A stretch of 64,000 nucleotides of DNA from the NCBI RefSeq assembly GCF_013177315.1, contig NZ_CP053661.1, positions 806,001-870,000 on the forward strand. Direction: 5' to 3'. The notes below the pieces were generated by a model that had not been told where the DNA came from, searched no databases, and was given only the letters and a program-made list of their open reading frames with translations. The position numbers were made by a program, and so were the translations under genes. Position 1 is the first letter of the stretch. Every line of letters begins with the position of its first letter. Source of the stretch: Thermoleptolyngbya sichuanensis A183 (GTDB lineage Bacteria; Cyanobacteriota; Cyanobacteriia; Elainellales; Elainellaceae). This document shows, in pieces, positions 34,413 through 42,288 of the stretch.

Positions 34413-35533
34413 GTGCAGATTAAGGGCAGACGCCGTAGGCTCAGAGCAGTTGCTCTAAGGATAGTTGAAGCGATGGATGCCACCAAGGAAGCCCAAATCA
34501 AAGCCCATGCACTGGCGTTAGCGGAGTTGCTTTACGACGAGACAGACCCTGAACAAGTCAAAACATTGGCCGGGATCGAAGTCGCCGTTCGTGACCACCT
34601 ACTGGAGTATGTGGGGCCTGAGATCGGAAATTTTTTATCTGCACAAGCAGCGGCACAAGCTCTGGGCGAAAGCGGCACATCCAGAGTATCGTCGGACGCT
34701 TAAGTCTGAGTCAGCGCCAGAGCCAGCGGCTTAAGGTCAAGGCCCGCACCCAGTGGAGTCCTCAGGTTGAGACGTGCTGCTTGCTGCTGAGTGCCAACGA
34801 AGCCTATGCGCGAGCTGCCGACGATATCGCTGTGCTCACCGGGGTGTGCGTGTCAGGGAGTACCCAGCAACGGCTGGTGCATCGTCAAGACCTAGAGCCA
34901 CCAGCGGTGGACAGCGGGGTTAAGGAAATGAGCTTAGACGGGGGCAAAGTCCGTCTGCGGACTCCTCAGGGGCAGCCCTGCCAGTGGCGCGATTACAAGG
35001 GGGTAAACCTGCATCAGTGCAGCATTAGCGCCTTCTACAAAGACAACGACAGCTTGGTCAACTGGCTCAACCAGCAGCCCTTAGCGCATCCCCTCGTTTG
35101 TCTTGGGGATGGTCACGACGGCATCTGGAACCTGTTTTCACAGATCGGGCATCGCAGCGAGCGCCTTGAGATCTTGGACTGGTACCACCTGATGGAGAAT
35201 TTGGGTAACGTGGGTGGGTCTCAACAGCGTCTTGATGCCGTCGAAGCCTGCTTGTGGCAAGGGGATGTGGATGGGGCGGTTAGGCTATTCGACGACTGGT
35301 CCCATGAGCGGGTAGACCAGTTTATCGGCTATCTGGCTAAGCATCGGCTCCGTATCGTTAACTACAGCTACTACCAAGCTGAGGGGATTTCAATTGGCTC
35401 GGGTGCCGTGGAGTCGACTATCAAGCAAATTGGTAGGCGGGTGAAAATTTCAGGCGCTCAGTGGAAGGAAGACAACGTTCCACAAGTCCTTCGCCATCGC
35501 TGCGCTTATCTCAATGGTCAATTCTCATCCTGA
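34413..35533 (+). CDS. ISKra4-family transposase, made by -1 frameshifting
   Basis: The first frame (34413-34703; the ATG at 34473 is an alternative start) has text such as ELLYDETDPEQVKTLAGIEV and a stop at 34701-34703. The second frame, offset by -1, is open from the overlap to 35533 and carries the catalytic part: VKEMSLDGGKVRLRTP, LVCLGDGHDGIWNLF, EILDWYHLMENLG and the C-terminal GSGAVESTIKQIGRRVKISG, all typical of ISKra4 DDE transposases. The frames meet at T TTT TTA (34631-34637), giving IGNFFICTSS and then RQSQRLKVKARTQWSP without a stop. I read it as one protein of about 370 residues produced by programmed shifting. Confidence 0.82.
34631..34637 (+). promoter_or_regulatory. Slippery heptamer T TTT TTA (programmed -1 frameshift site)
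   Basis: The zero-frame codons are TTT TTA with a T before them, the classic U UUU UUA slip site. A -1 shift here links the two transposase frames exactly. A downstream stimulatory structure was not worked out. Confidence 0.65.
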
Positions 35534-35565
35534 GTCTTGTAAGACTGGGATGCACCCAATAGATC

Positions 35566-35730
35566 AGAAGTGTTGAATCTTGATGGTAAAACTTTACAAA
35601 AAGCACTCTCAAGAGGCGGATTATTGAGAATGGAAGCAATAAGTAGGTCATTACAGGCAGAATTATAGATCTTTTGTACTGGATTCAGCTATGAACTTGC
35701 CCTGCTAACATTGCGTTCAACACTTCTGCC
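35566..35730. mobile_element. MITE-like element, 165 bp, sharing the AATAGATC target
   Basis: The ends AGAAGTGTTGAA (35566-35577) and TTCAACACTTCT (35716-35727, then GCC) are inverted repeats. AATAGATC stands on both sides (35558-35565 and 35731-35738); the left copy is also the right-hand duplication of the ISKra4-like element. It has no coding capacity. Confidence 0.7.
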
Positions 35731-35865
35731 AATAGATCTGATTGTGCTGAATTTGTCCACGATCAATCAACTCAAGTACAGCGATTAATAGGATTGGCTT
35801 GTGTGGAGCATCCTTATCTCTCCGGAGCTTGGCAATTTTTTGGACGTAATCGCTGAATGGCTTAC

Positions 35866-36411
35866 TCATTGAGGTCTGTAGAACTCTGAAAAGTCTTCGG
35901 GAAGGTAAGCAGGAGGTTCTCTGAATCGGTCTGTTTGTGAAATCTCTTCAATCAGTGCGTACTGACCTGGAAACCATCGAGAGATCAAAACTGCGGTTAG
36001 GCTACCTCTGATATCTGGTTGACATAAAAATTCAAATAGATCCTCGTCAAGATAGGCATACCTGATTGCGCGGTTCACTTCGGCAAAGGTCTTAAGCTTC
36101 ACACCTGATGAAATGAGGTGTTCATAACTAGAGTTTGCCCAAAAATGCCAGAACTTACCACTTCTCATGTGAAAGAATGGTCGAGAAATATCTGGGCGAT
36201 GATTCAGTGATCCTAGATAGCTCCAATACTTTAGAAATGTTTGAATTAGTTTAGACTCTAAGTAGATCTGATTTTTTGTAATAATTCTACGCTGGATGTG
36301 CTCGATCACTGACAGGAGCAAAATGGGTTTGTGTGGTGCAACTCCATGAGCGCGATCGACCCTCAATCGCTGAAACTTCTTAGCATAATAGTCAAGTGCT
36401 TCAATCTTCAA
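35866..36411 (-). CDS. Stand-alone N-terminal domain of COG3440-type endonucleases (putative modified-DNA reader)
   Basis: This 181-residue protein is homologous to the N-terminal domain of the HNH endonuclease encoded next to it, with no nuclease part. Shared text includes RVDRAHGVAPHKPILLLSVI, IYLESKLIQTFLKYW, DISRPFFHMRSGKFWHF and IRYAYLDEDLFEFL. From memory this domain type resembles the sulfur-binding domain of ScoMcrA-like enzymes that read phosphorothioated DNA; that link is inference. The probable start is TTG at 36411, with no good ATG upstream. Its stop overlaps the start of the endonuclease gene (ATGA), so the two are translationally coupled. It may be a specificity partner or a decayed duplicate. 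The DNA is richer in A and T than its surroundings. Confidence 0.75.
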   Translation of the reverse strand: MKIEALDYYAKKFQRLRVDRAHGVAPHKPILLLSVIEHIQRRIITKNQIYLESKLIQTFLKYWSYLGSLNHRPDISRPFFHMRSGKFWHFWANSSYEHLISSGVKLKTFAEVNRAIRYAYLDEDLFEFLCQPDIRGSLTAVLISRWFPGQYALIEEISQTDRFREPPAYLPEDFSEFYRPQ

Positions 36412-36450
36412 AGGACTATTTAGATCCCAATAAATTTATAATTCTCGTTT

Positions 36451-37047
36451 CTATAAAAACTTTGTTAAATCAAATTCTTCAAAATTTGAATCTTTGGTTT
36501 CTCTCAAGGATTCTAAAAATAAGAGTATCTGCTCTCCGTAACTTAAACTGCCACGAAGTTGCTCTTGAAGAATCTCAAGTCCACCATTTGCATATTCCTA
36601 AAAAATTCTAGCTTTTTGTTGATCACTTTCTTCATCCTGAGATAAGATTCGAGCGTTTTGGGTTTCGGCAAAAGCAAGTAGTCCGATTATCGATTTATCT
36701 CTAATCTGCTCCTGAAGGACAGGATCAGGATCTTTCCGAGATGCTTTTTCAGAGCTAATTTATGAAGCAAATCTTAAGAAGCCTGAAACTCTTGGCATGT
36801 GTGGCTTTGAGGTCATGTTTGCCCAGGAAAAGCGGTTTCTCGGAAATCCTTGATTAACAAGGCTTTCAGGCTCCTTTACAAATTAGCTCTCAAAGGGAAC
36901 TCGTTTTTTGTAATGAAATCCTAGCGCGGCTGCGAAAGATAAGATATCCCCGTAGGTGAGGAACACGCCTTCATCTCCTTCTTTGGCGTGAAGTGATCTA
37001 ACGAACTCGTCCTTATCTGCTGCGATTTGAATTCTAGCGAGCGCCAT
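36451..37047 (-). pseudogene. dnd system-associated protein 4 (TIGR04062-like), broken
   Basis: From the ATG at 37047 the protein reads MALARIQIAADKDEFVRSLH, LTYGDILSFAAALGFHYKKR and VPFE, then a 140-bp element interrupts. After it the same frame continues with KASRKDPDPVLQEQIRDKSI, GLLAFAETQNARILS and KARIF, then a TAG where the family has Glu, then EYANGGLEILQEQLRGSLSY and FDLTKFL to the stop at 36451. This is the pattern I know from proteins annotated as dnd system-associated protein 4, found with DNA phosphorothioation genes. The reconstructed length is about 152 residues. It lies 40 bp upstream of the reader-domain gene on the same strand, so the three genes look like one operon. Confidence 0.75.
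36751..36890. mobile_element. MITE-like element, 140 bp, inside the dnd-associated gene
   Basis: Ends AGAGCTAATTTATGAAGC and TTTACAAATTAGCTCT form inverted repeats of about 16 bp (11 bp perfect), with second inner arms AGAAGCCTGAAA and TTTCAGGCTCC. Cutting it out restores the frame VPFEKASRKDP. No clear target duplication beyond one base is visible. Confidence 0.75.
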
Positions 37048-37151
37048 ACTGGTGAGTCAGAAAATCGGTTGATTTTAGGGTTCCCAGGTTAGGTAGGGAG
37101 TTTACACAATATTATCCACAAAGAAACGGGCGATACTTGACCAGACTTGCT

Positions 37152-37260
37152 TCACGTTGAGTTGCCTGCCCGCAGAATCTCTGCCACCGTCAAGTCTAGC
37201 CCCGGCAACAGGGCAGACTCAAGCCGCTGATTGGGGTCGTGGGTGGTGTCGTCATGGTTA
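37152..37260 (-). pseudogene. C-terminal fragment of an unidentified protein
   Basis: A frame on the minus strand reads NHDDTTHDPNQRLESALLPG and LDLTVAEILRAG, ending at TGA 37152-37154. This looks like the C-terminus of a cyanobacterial protein, possibly Uma2-like, but nothing convincing precedes it. It lies just beyond the intact Uma2 gene and may be the tail of a lost neighbour. Confidence 0.3.
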
Positions 37261-37322
37261 ACCTTGCCTCCGGGTGTAGTTTAGTTGCCCCCACCCCATC
37301 CGCCCCTCTTGTACGTCAGCCA

Positions 37323-38012
37323 TCAGTCTTGTCCTTCACGCTCTTGTCCTGCATTTTGCGGTTGGCTATGAAACATCTGGAGCAACCAGCGGCTAATCTC
37401 ACCGTCTTCCTGCGTCTGGCTGCGCTTGAGGGCTTCTTCCACAAGGGCGATCGCCAGTCCTGGCAGCACCTCCGACTCGCGGATTTGCCGACTGCCCCCA
37501 TCCGCCACCGCAAAGGCAATCACCTCACCCTGCTCCACATCCACCACCCAGTATTCCTGCACCCCCAACCGCTCGTAGAGCAGGCGCTTGCGTCCAAGGT
37601 CATCGCTGAGGATTGTAGAGGCAACTTCGATGACCAACTGCGGCGCACCAAACTCGTTTACATCAATGGGCTGAGAAGACTTGGGTGGAATGCGGAACGC
37701 GGCACCAATGTAATATGCCAGGTCAGGCTGACACTCGCGCACGCCTGGTTTGCGAAAACTGCCGTTGGTAAAGCCTTTGAGGCGAATATTTTTGACCGTG
37801 CCGTAGAGACTGACCGTTTGGGCAAGAATCGTATTATCCTGGCTATGCCCAGATCCAATCGGCATCGTCTCAATCCTCATCGAGTCAGTGTCGTAGTAGA
37901 ACCGGGCTTGTTCTAGTTCAGGGCGATCGCCCAGTGCCAGAAAGGTCTCCCAACTCGCTTTGACCCACGCATCGGTGACCAGATTTTGCGGTGCGGGTAA
38001 GGTATTCACCAT
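37323..38012 (-). CDS. Uma2 family endonuclease (DUF820)
   Basis: The 229-residue product belongs to the Uma2/DUF820 family, which is greatly expanded in cyanobacteria and has a restriction-endonuclease-like fold. The catalytic PD-(D/E)xK arrangement can be seen as CQPDLAYYIG (Asp), APQLVIEVAS (Glu-x-x) and LGRKRLLYERLGVQEYWVVD (Lys). Family text also includes MPIGSGHSQDN near the N-terminus. Their biological role is poorly known. The gene is a single unit, upstream of the accessory island. Its start ATG at 38012 is well placed. Confidence 0.88.
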   Translation of the reverse strand: MVNTLPAPQNLVTDAWVKASWETFLALGDRPELEQARFYYDTDSMRIETMPIGSGHSQDNTILAQTVSLYGTVKNIRLKGFTNGSFRKPGVRECQPDLAYYIGAAFRIPPKSSQPIDVNEFGAPQLVIEVASTILSDDLGRKRLLYERLGVQEYWVVDVEQGEVIAFAVADGGSRQIRESEVLPGLAIALVEEALKRSQTQEDGEISRWLLQMFHSQPQNAGQEREGQD

Positions 38013-38224
38013 TGGCTAAGGCTCCTTTGCAGGGCGACTCTGACCCGCCAGTCTACCCTTTGACTGCGATGATCTCAGTGTACTCAAACTCGTTGGGGCT
38101 GCGGCAGGGAGATTAGGATGCTGGTGGTGAATTCATTGCGAATCTGGGCACTACTCTTGCAAAGGCTTGATCGCAATCAGAAGGGATTTGTCAGTTAATC
38201 TGCCTCTCACGCTTGAAGCAGGCC

Positions 38225-39097
38225 CTAATCTGCCACCAGAACGGTGAGTGCTTGGGGGATGACACGAAAGGTGGCGGGGGTTGCCGTGGTGATCTCGCCA
38301 TCGGTGTTAATCGCGTGGGGTTCGCGGGTGTAAATTTCAATTTCCTGACCATGCAGACCGCGCACCCAGGGAAGGCTGGCCTGCTGGCCCCGGCGCATCT
38401 TCCAGAGCAGGGGAATGAACTGCCACAGGTGCTTCACCTCTAGGCTGTAGAGGTCGAGCCGCTGATCATCGATCGCCGCATCCTCAGCGATCGCCATCCC
38501 TCCGCCATAGTAGCGACCATTGCCGACTGCGATTTGGAGCGTTTTGACGGCGATTGTCTCCCCATCTACCCGGATCTCGGCTCGGAAGGGGTGCAGTTGG
38601 GTGAGGGCTTGAACAGCGGAAATGGCATAGGCCAATAGGCCCCAGCGCTGCTTCATGCCCTGGGAGAGGCGACGGGTAATTTTGACGCTGAGGCCAAGGC
38701 TGGCCACATTGAAGAAATACTTGCCATTGACCCAACCCAGATCGATAGAGCGACGCTTGCCCTGGGCGATCGCGCGACAGGCATCTGGGATACTTTGCGG
38801 TAGTCCAAGGGTACGCGCCAGGTCATTGGCCGTACCCAGGGGCAAAATTCCCAGCGGCAACTGAGTCTCCACTAACACATCAACCACTCGATTAAGGGTG
38901 CCATCGCCGCCGCCGATAATCACCAAGTCCAGCTCATCTCGGTGCTTGCGGATCAGATCTGCGAGTTCGCCCGATCGTTTGGAGGGCACCAGCACCAACT
39001 CAAACTCTAGTTCATCCAAGATGTCAACCGCTTGAGCCAGGCGCTTCTTCCCGCTGCGGGCATTGCGATTCACAAAGATGAGGGCACGTTTGCTCAT
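38225..39097 (-). CDS. Diacylglycerol/lipid kinase family protein (YegS-like)
   Basis: This 290-residue protein is a DAGK-catalytic-domain lipid kinase that phosphorylates diacylglycerol or a related lipid. Family motifs are complete: FVNRNARSGKKRL (phosphate-binding start), VIIGGGDGTLNRVVD (the GGGDGT nucleotide motif), LPLGTANDLARTLGLP, and near the C-terminus REPHAINTDGEITTATP. The length is normal. YegS/BmrU is a more distant relative, and the exact lipid cannot be given. The gene lies divergent from the GH116 gene, with HIP1-based tandem repeats between them. Confidence 0.87.
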   Translation of the reverse strand: MSKRALIFVNRNARSGKKRLAQAVDILDELEFELVLVPSKRSGELADLIRKHRDELDLVIIGGGDGTLNRVVDVLVETQLPLGILPLGTANDLARTLGLPQSIPDACRAIAQGKRRSIDLGWVNGKYFFNVASLGLSVKITRRLSQGMKQRWGLLAYAISAVQALTQLHPFRAEIRVDGETIAVKTLQIAVGNGRYYGGGMAIAEDAAIDDQRLDLYSLEVKHLWQFIPLLWKMRRGQQASLPWVRGLHGQEIEIYTREPHAINTDGEITTATPATFRVIPQALTVLVAD

Positions 39098-39180
39098 GGT
39101 AGGACTGGAAGATGCGCGATGCTGCTTGCAGGATAGCGAAGTCGGAGCGATCGCCCAAAGGTGCAGGGACTTGCAGAATC

Positions 39181-39245
39181 AGGGCGATCGCCCTGACCCC
39201 GATCGCCCTGCCCCCGATCGCCCTGACCCCGATCGTCCCGACCGC
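39181..39245. repeat. HIP1-derived tandem repeat, about four 16-bp units
   Basis: Units of the form GATCGCCCTGACCCC are repeated four times with small changes between the divergent lipid-kinase and GH116 genes. Each unit contains the CGATCG core, so the HIP1 octamer half-site has been multiplied in tandem. Confidence 0.8.
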
Positions 39246-39262
39246 AGGTGTAGAATCGGGAA

Positions 39263-41704
39263 ATGAAAAATTTCCCCGGTTCCCCCAACATCCCTGCTGC
39301 TGCCTGGACGCGCCCCATTGGGCAAGGCTGGGACAAGCCCTACACCGTCCGCTATGCCAGCAACCTAGACGACGGCCCGTGGCACGGGATGCCGTTGGGG
39401 GGCTTTGGGGCGGGTTGCATTGGGCGATCGCACCGAGGCGACTTTAACCTGTGGCATATCGACGGCGGCGAACACTGGTTTCAATCCATGCCCGCCTGCC
39501 AGTTCAGCGTGTTCGAGCAGTCGGCCCAGGGCACCCGGGCCTATGCGCTCGTAAAGGAAGCAGATGAGCGCGGGCTATGCCCTCCGTTCGTCGCGCCGCT
39601 GCCCGAAAATCCTGGCACGTATCACGCGCTATATCCGCGCAGTTGGTTTGCCTACGATGGCGGGCTTCAGGCAAATTTGGTCTGCGAACAGTTTTCGCCA
39701 ATCTGGGCCCACAACTACCAGGAACCGAGCTATCCGGTGGCGGTGTTTGTGTGGACGGCGCACAACCCAACAGACGCGCCGATCACGCTGAGCCTGATGC
39801 TGAGTTGGGAAAACATGACGGGCTGGTTTACCAACACGCTGAAGTCGCCGGATGTGAAGGTGCGGGATGATGGCAGCCCGGTTTACGAATATCAGCCCCG
39901 CATTGGCGAAAGCGAGGGGAACTTTAACCAGTGGCGCATCGAGGGAGATGCCGCAGGCTGCGTGCTGGGGCGAAGGCTGGAAGCACCACCCGCCGAGGGG
40001 GATGGGCAGTGGGCGATCGCGCTGTTGCGGAGTGATATTGCTGACCAGACCTCCCAGACGGAAGTCTTCTATCACACCCGTTGGAATCCGACGGGTGACG
40101 GCGGCGACCTGTGGGCGACTTTTTCAAAAGATGGCTCGCTGCCCAATGTGTGCGACGAAACCCCCGCCATAGCAGGAGAAAGAATTGCGGCGGCGATCGC
40201 CCTCCGGGTTACCCTGGCTCCGGGCGAAACGCGGGAGATGCCGATGGCGCTGGCGTGGGATTTTCCAGTGACGGAGTTTGCCGAAGGCGTAACTTACCTG
40301 CGACGCTACACCGACTTTTTTGGCGCAACAGGGCAAAACGCCTGGGCGATCGCCCGCACTGCGCTGGCGCAGTATCGCACCTGGCAAGCGCAGATTCAGC
40401 AGTGGCAGCAGCCGATTCTCGACCGGGGCGACCTGCCCGACTGGTTCAAGATGGCCCTGTTTAACGAACTCTACGCCCTGACGGACGGGGCAACGCTGTG
40501 GAGTGCGGCGACGGAGCGCGATCCGGTCGGTCAGTTTGCCGTGGTGGAATGCCTGGACTACCGCTGGTACGAGAGCCTGGACGTGCGGCTATACGGCTCC
40601 TTTGCGCTGCTGATGCTGTTTCCAGAACTGGATAAGGCCGTGCTGCGAGCCTTTGCCCGCGCTATTCCGGCCGCAGACCCCACGCTTCGCAAAATCGGCT
40701 ACTACGCCACTCAGGGAACGGAAAGTCCGCTGGTTCCCCGCAAGCTGGCCGGAGCCACGCCCCACGACCTTGGCGCACCCAACGAACACCCCTGGGAAAA
40801 GACCAACTACACCAGCTATCAGGATTGCAACCTCTGGAAAGACCTGGGAGCCGATTTTGTCCTCCAAGTTTATCGAGATTTTGTGCTGACGGGCAGCACC
40901 GATACGCAGTTTCTTGAAGACTGCTGGCCCGCCGTCGTGTCCACCCTCGCCTACCTGAAAACCTTCGACCTAGACCACGACGGCATTCCCGAAAACTCCG
41001 GCGCACCCGACCAGACCTTCGACGATTGGCGCTTGCAGGGCATCAGCGCCTACTGCGGCGGGCTGTGGATTGCGGCGCTGGAAGGGGCGATCGCCCTTGC
41101 AAAGTCCAGAGGTCAGCACTCCAACCCAAACGCCCCCCCTCCCACAGATTCCCCCGAAACCCGATGGCAAGAATGGCTCACCCAATCTCGCGCCATCTTC
41201 CACCCGACGCTGTGGAACGGGCAATACTATCGGCTCGACAGCGGCAGCGGTTCGGACGTGGTAATGGCAGATCAGTTGTGTGGGCAGTTTTATGCGCGGC
41301 TGCTGGGGCTGCCGGATGTAGTGCCGGAGGACTGTGCCCGGTCGGCGCTGAAGACGGTGTATGAAGCGTGCTTCCTCCAGTTTCACGGTGGTCAGTTTGG
41401 CGCGGCCAACGGGTTGCGGCCGGATGGATCGCCCGCGAACCCGAAGGATACGCACCCGCTAGAGGTGTGGACGGGCATCAACTTTGGGCTGGCGGCGTTT
41501 CTGTGGCAGATGGGGTTGCCAGATGAAGCCCTGCGGCTGGCGGAAGCCGTGGTGTGTCAGATCTACAGCAACGGCTTGCAGTTTCGCACGCCAGAGGCGA
41601 TTACGGCAGTGGGCACGTTTCGCGCCAGCCACTATCTGCGGGCAATGGCGATTTGGGGAATCTACGGCGTAATGACAGATTTTGCTACGCTGCGATCGCC
41701 CTAG
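39263..41704 (+). CDS. GH116 family beta-glucosidase / glucosylceramidase-like (GBA2 family)
   Basis: The 813-residue product is a GH116 glycoside hydrolase, related to human GBA2 and to bacterial TxGH116, which split beta-linked glucose. The N-terminal beta-sandwich begins GMPLGGFGAGCIGRSHRGDF. The C-terminal barrel holds the nucleophile Glu in VECLDYRWYESLDVRLYG (about residue 427) and the acid/base Asp in NSGAPDQTFDDW (about 580). There is no signal peptide, so it acts in the cytoplasm. The true substrate in cyanobacteria is not settled; glucosyl glycerol, glucolipids and cello-oligosaccharides are possible. Its 3' end overlaps the convergent rhodanese-like gene by 20 bp. Confidence 0.92.
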   Translation: MKNFPGSPNIPAAAWTRPIGQGWDKPYTVRYASNLDDGPWHGMPLGGFGAGCIGRSHRGDFNLWHIDGGEHWFQSMPACQFSVFEQSAQGTRAYALVKEADERGLCPPFVAPLPENPGTYHALYPRSWFAYDGGLQANLVCEQFSPIWAHNYQEPSYPVAVFVWTAHNPTDAPITLSLMLSWENMTGWFTNTLKSPDVKVRDDGSPVYEYQPRIGESEGNFNQWRIEGDAAGCVLGRRLEAPPAEGDGQWAIALLRSDIADQTSQTEVFYHTRWNPTGDGGDLWATFSKDGSLPNVCDETPAIAGERIAAAIALRVTLAPGETREMPMALAWDFPVTEFAEGVTYLRRYTDFFGATGQNAWAIARTALAQYRTWQAQIQQWQQPILDRGDLPDWFKMALFNELYALTDGATLWSAATERDPVGQFAVVECLDYRWYESLDVRLYGSFALLMLFPELDKAVLRAFARAIPAADPTLRKIGYYATQGTESPLVPRKLAGATPHDLGAPNEHPWEKTNYTSYQDCNLWKDLGADFVLQVYRDFVLTGSTDTQFLEDCWPAVVSTLAYLKTFDLDHDGIPENSGAPDQTFDDWRLQGISAYCGGLWIAALEGAIALAKSRGQHSNPNAPPPTDSPETRWQEWLTQSRAIFHPTLWNGQYYRLDSGSGSDVVMADQLCGQFYARLLGLPDVVPEDCARSALKTVYEACFLQFHGGQFGAANGLRPDGSPANPKDTHPLEVWTGINFGLAAFLWQMGLPDEALRLAEAVVCQIYSNGLQFRTPEAITAVGTFRASHYLRAMAIWGIYGVMTDFATLRSP

Positions 41705-42059
41705 CGGTTTCTACCGGAAAACCAACCGCCTTCCATGCTGGCATCCCGCCGCGCAGTTCCGACACGTTGAGGAACCCAGCGGTGCGGAGTTGGGCAGCGG
41801 CGATCGCCGTTTCCTCGTCTGTATAGCCATAGACGTAGAGATCGCGCTCCAACTCCAGATAAATCAGCGCCGTGTCCACTAGCTCAGCCGTTGGCATCGA
41901 GACTGCGCCCTCGATATGGGCAGCGTTGAACTCTGGGCGATCGCGCACGTCGATAATCGTCAGCGCGGGTTCGCCCCAGTCCAGTCGGGCCTTTAGGTCA
42001 TACACGTTGGACTTCGGACGGAGCGGCGGCGGTGTGGGAATCAGTCCAAAAAGTCGCAT
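41685..42059 (-). CDS. Rhodanese-like domain protein without catalytic cysteine
   Basis: From the ATG at 42059 (MRLFGLIPTPPPLRPKSNVY) this 124-residue protein is a single rhodanese domain. The family blocks TIIDVRDRPEFNAAHIEGAV and LRGGMPAWKAVGFPV are clear. The active-site loop reads YVYGYTDEET, where active sulfurtransferases have Cys at the Gly/Tyr positions, so it should not transfer sulfur; such forms act as binding modules. It overlaps the end of the GH116 gene by 20 bp in convergent orientation. The longer frame from 42122 is rejected, as the family begins at 42059. Confidence 0.85.
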   Translation of the reverse strand: MRLFGLIPTPPPLRPKSNVYDLKARLDWGEPALTIIDVRDRPEFNAAHIEGAVSMPTAELVDTALIYLELERDLYVYGYTDEETAIAAAQLRTAGFLNVSELRGGMPAWKAVGFPVETARAIAA

Positions 42060-42288
42060 GGCGCAGTGCAGGTGTGTGAGGTGAGCAGGAGGAACAGAAA
42101 GGCAGTCATCAGGAAGAACCAAGAGGAACCGGAGTCAGGCGACAAACCCGCTGTCATGCGGATTCCCCCCAAAACCCTAATTCCTAACCCCCGACCCCTT
42201 CTATACCTGCACTGTAGCAACATTGCCCAGGATTTACAAACTTTTGTATCCGAACCTTGACGAACGATCCGCAGCGTGGCACGCCTAC

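Larger units (their letters stand above)
34376..35557 (+). mobile_element. ISKra4-like insertion sequence, 1182 bp
   Basis: The ends GGGTGCATCCCAGT and ACTGGGATGCACCC are perfect 14-bp inverted repeats. The octamer AATAGATC stands on both sides (34368-34375 and 35558-35565) as a target-site duplication. One transposase is encoded on the plus strand in two overlapping frames. The element looks complete and recently inserted: ends and duplication show no mismatch. It splits the HNH endonuclease gene. Confidence 0.88.
33565..35869 (-). pseudogene. HNH endonuclease (COG3440 type), interrupted by two insertions
   Basis: The gene starts at the ATG at 35869 (MSKPFSDYVQKIAKLRRDKD, then APHKPILLIAVLELID) and is cut at codon 46 at AATAGATC. 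It resumes at 34375 with YLSPELVAAFLKYW and runs to 33565. Removing 34376-35738 restores an uninterrupted protein of about 312 residues. The N-terminal domain contains DISLPFFHLKGDEFWRL. The C-terminal HNH nuclease has a Cys pair (CALCRLKI), VDGAHIKPFAEF and LSLCKNHHWAFDRGWFS. Such proteins are probable type IV restriction enzymes that cut modified DNA. The shorter remaining frame (from an ATG at 34383 supplied by the insertion sequence) lacks the first 46 residues; whether it is made is unknown. Confidence 0.85.

Noticed and set aside
36396-36611. Plus-strand frame of 71 codons
   Set aside because: It is opposite the dnd-associated pseudogene and the reader-domain gene and has no family features.
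39181-39245. Possible CRISPR or origin repeats between the lipid kinase and GH116 genes
   Set aside because: The units are HIP1-based, 16 bp long and without spacers; no DnaA boxes or AT-rich segment is seen.
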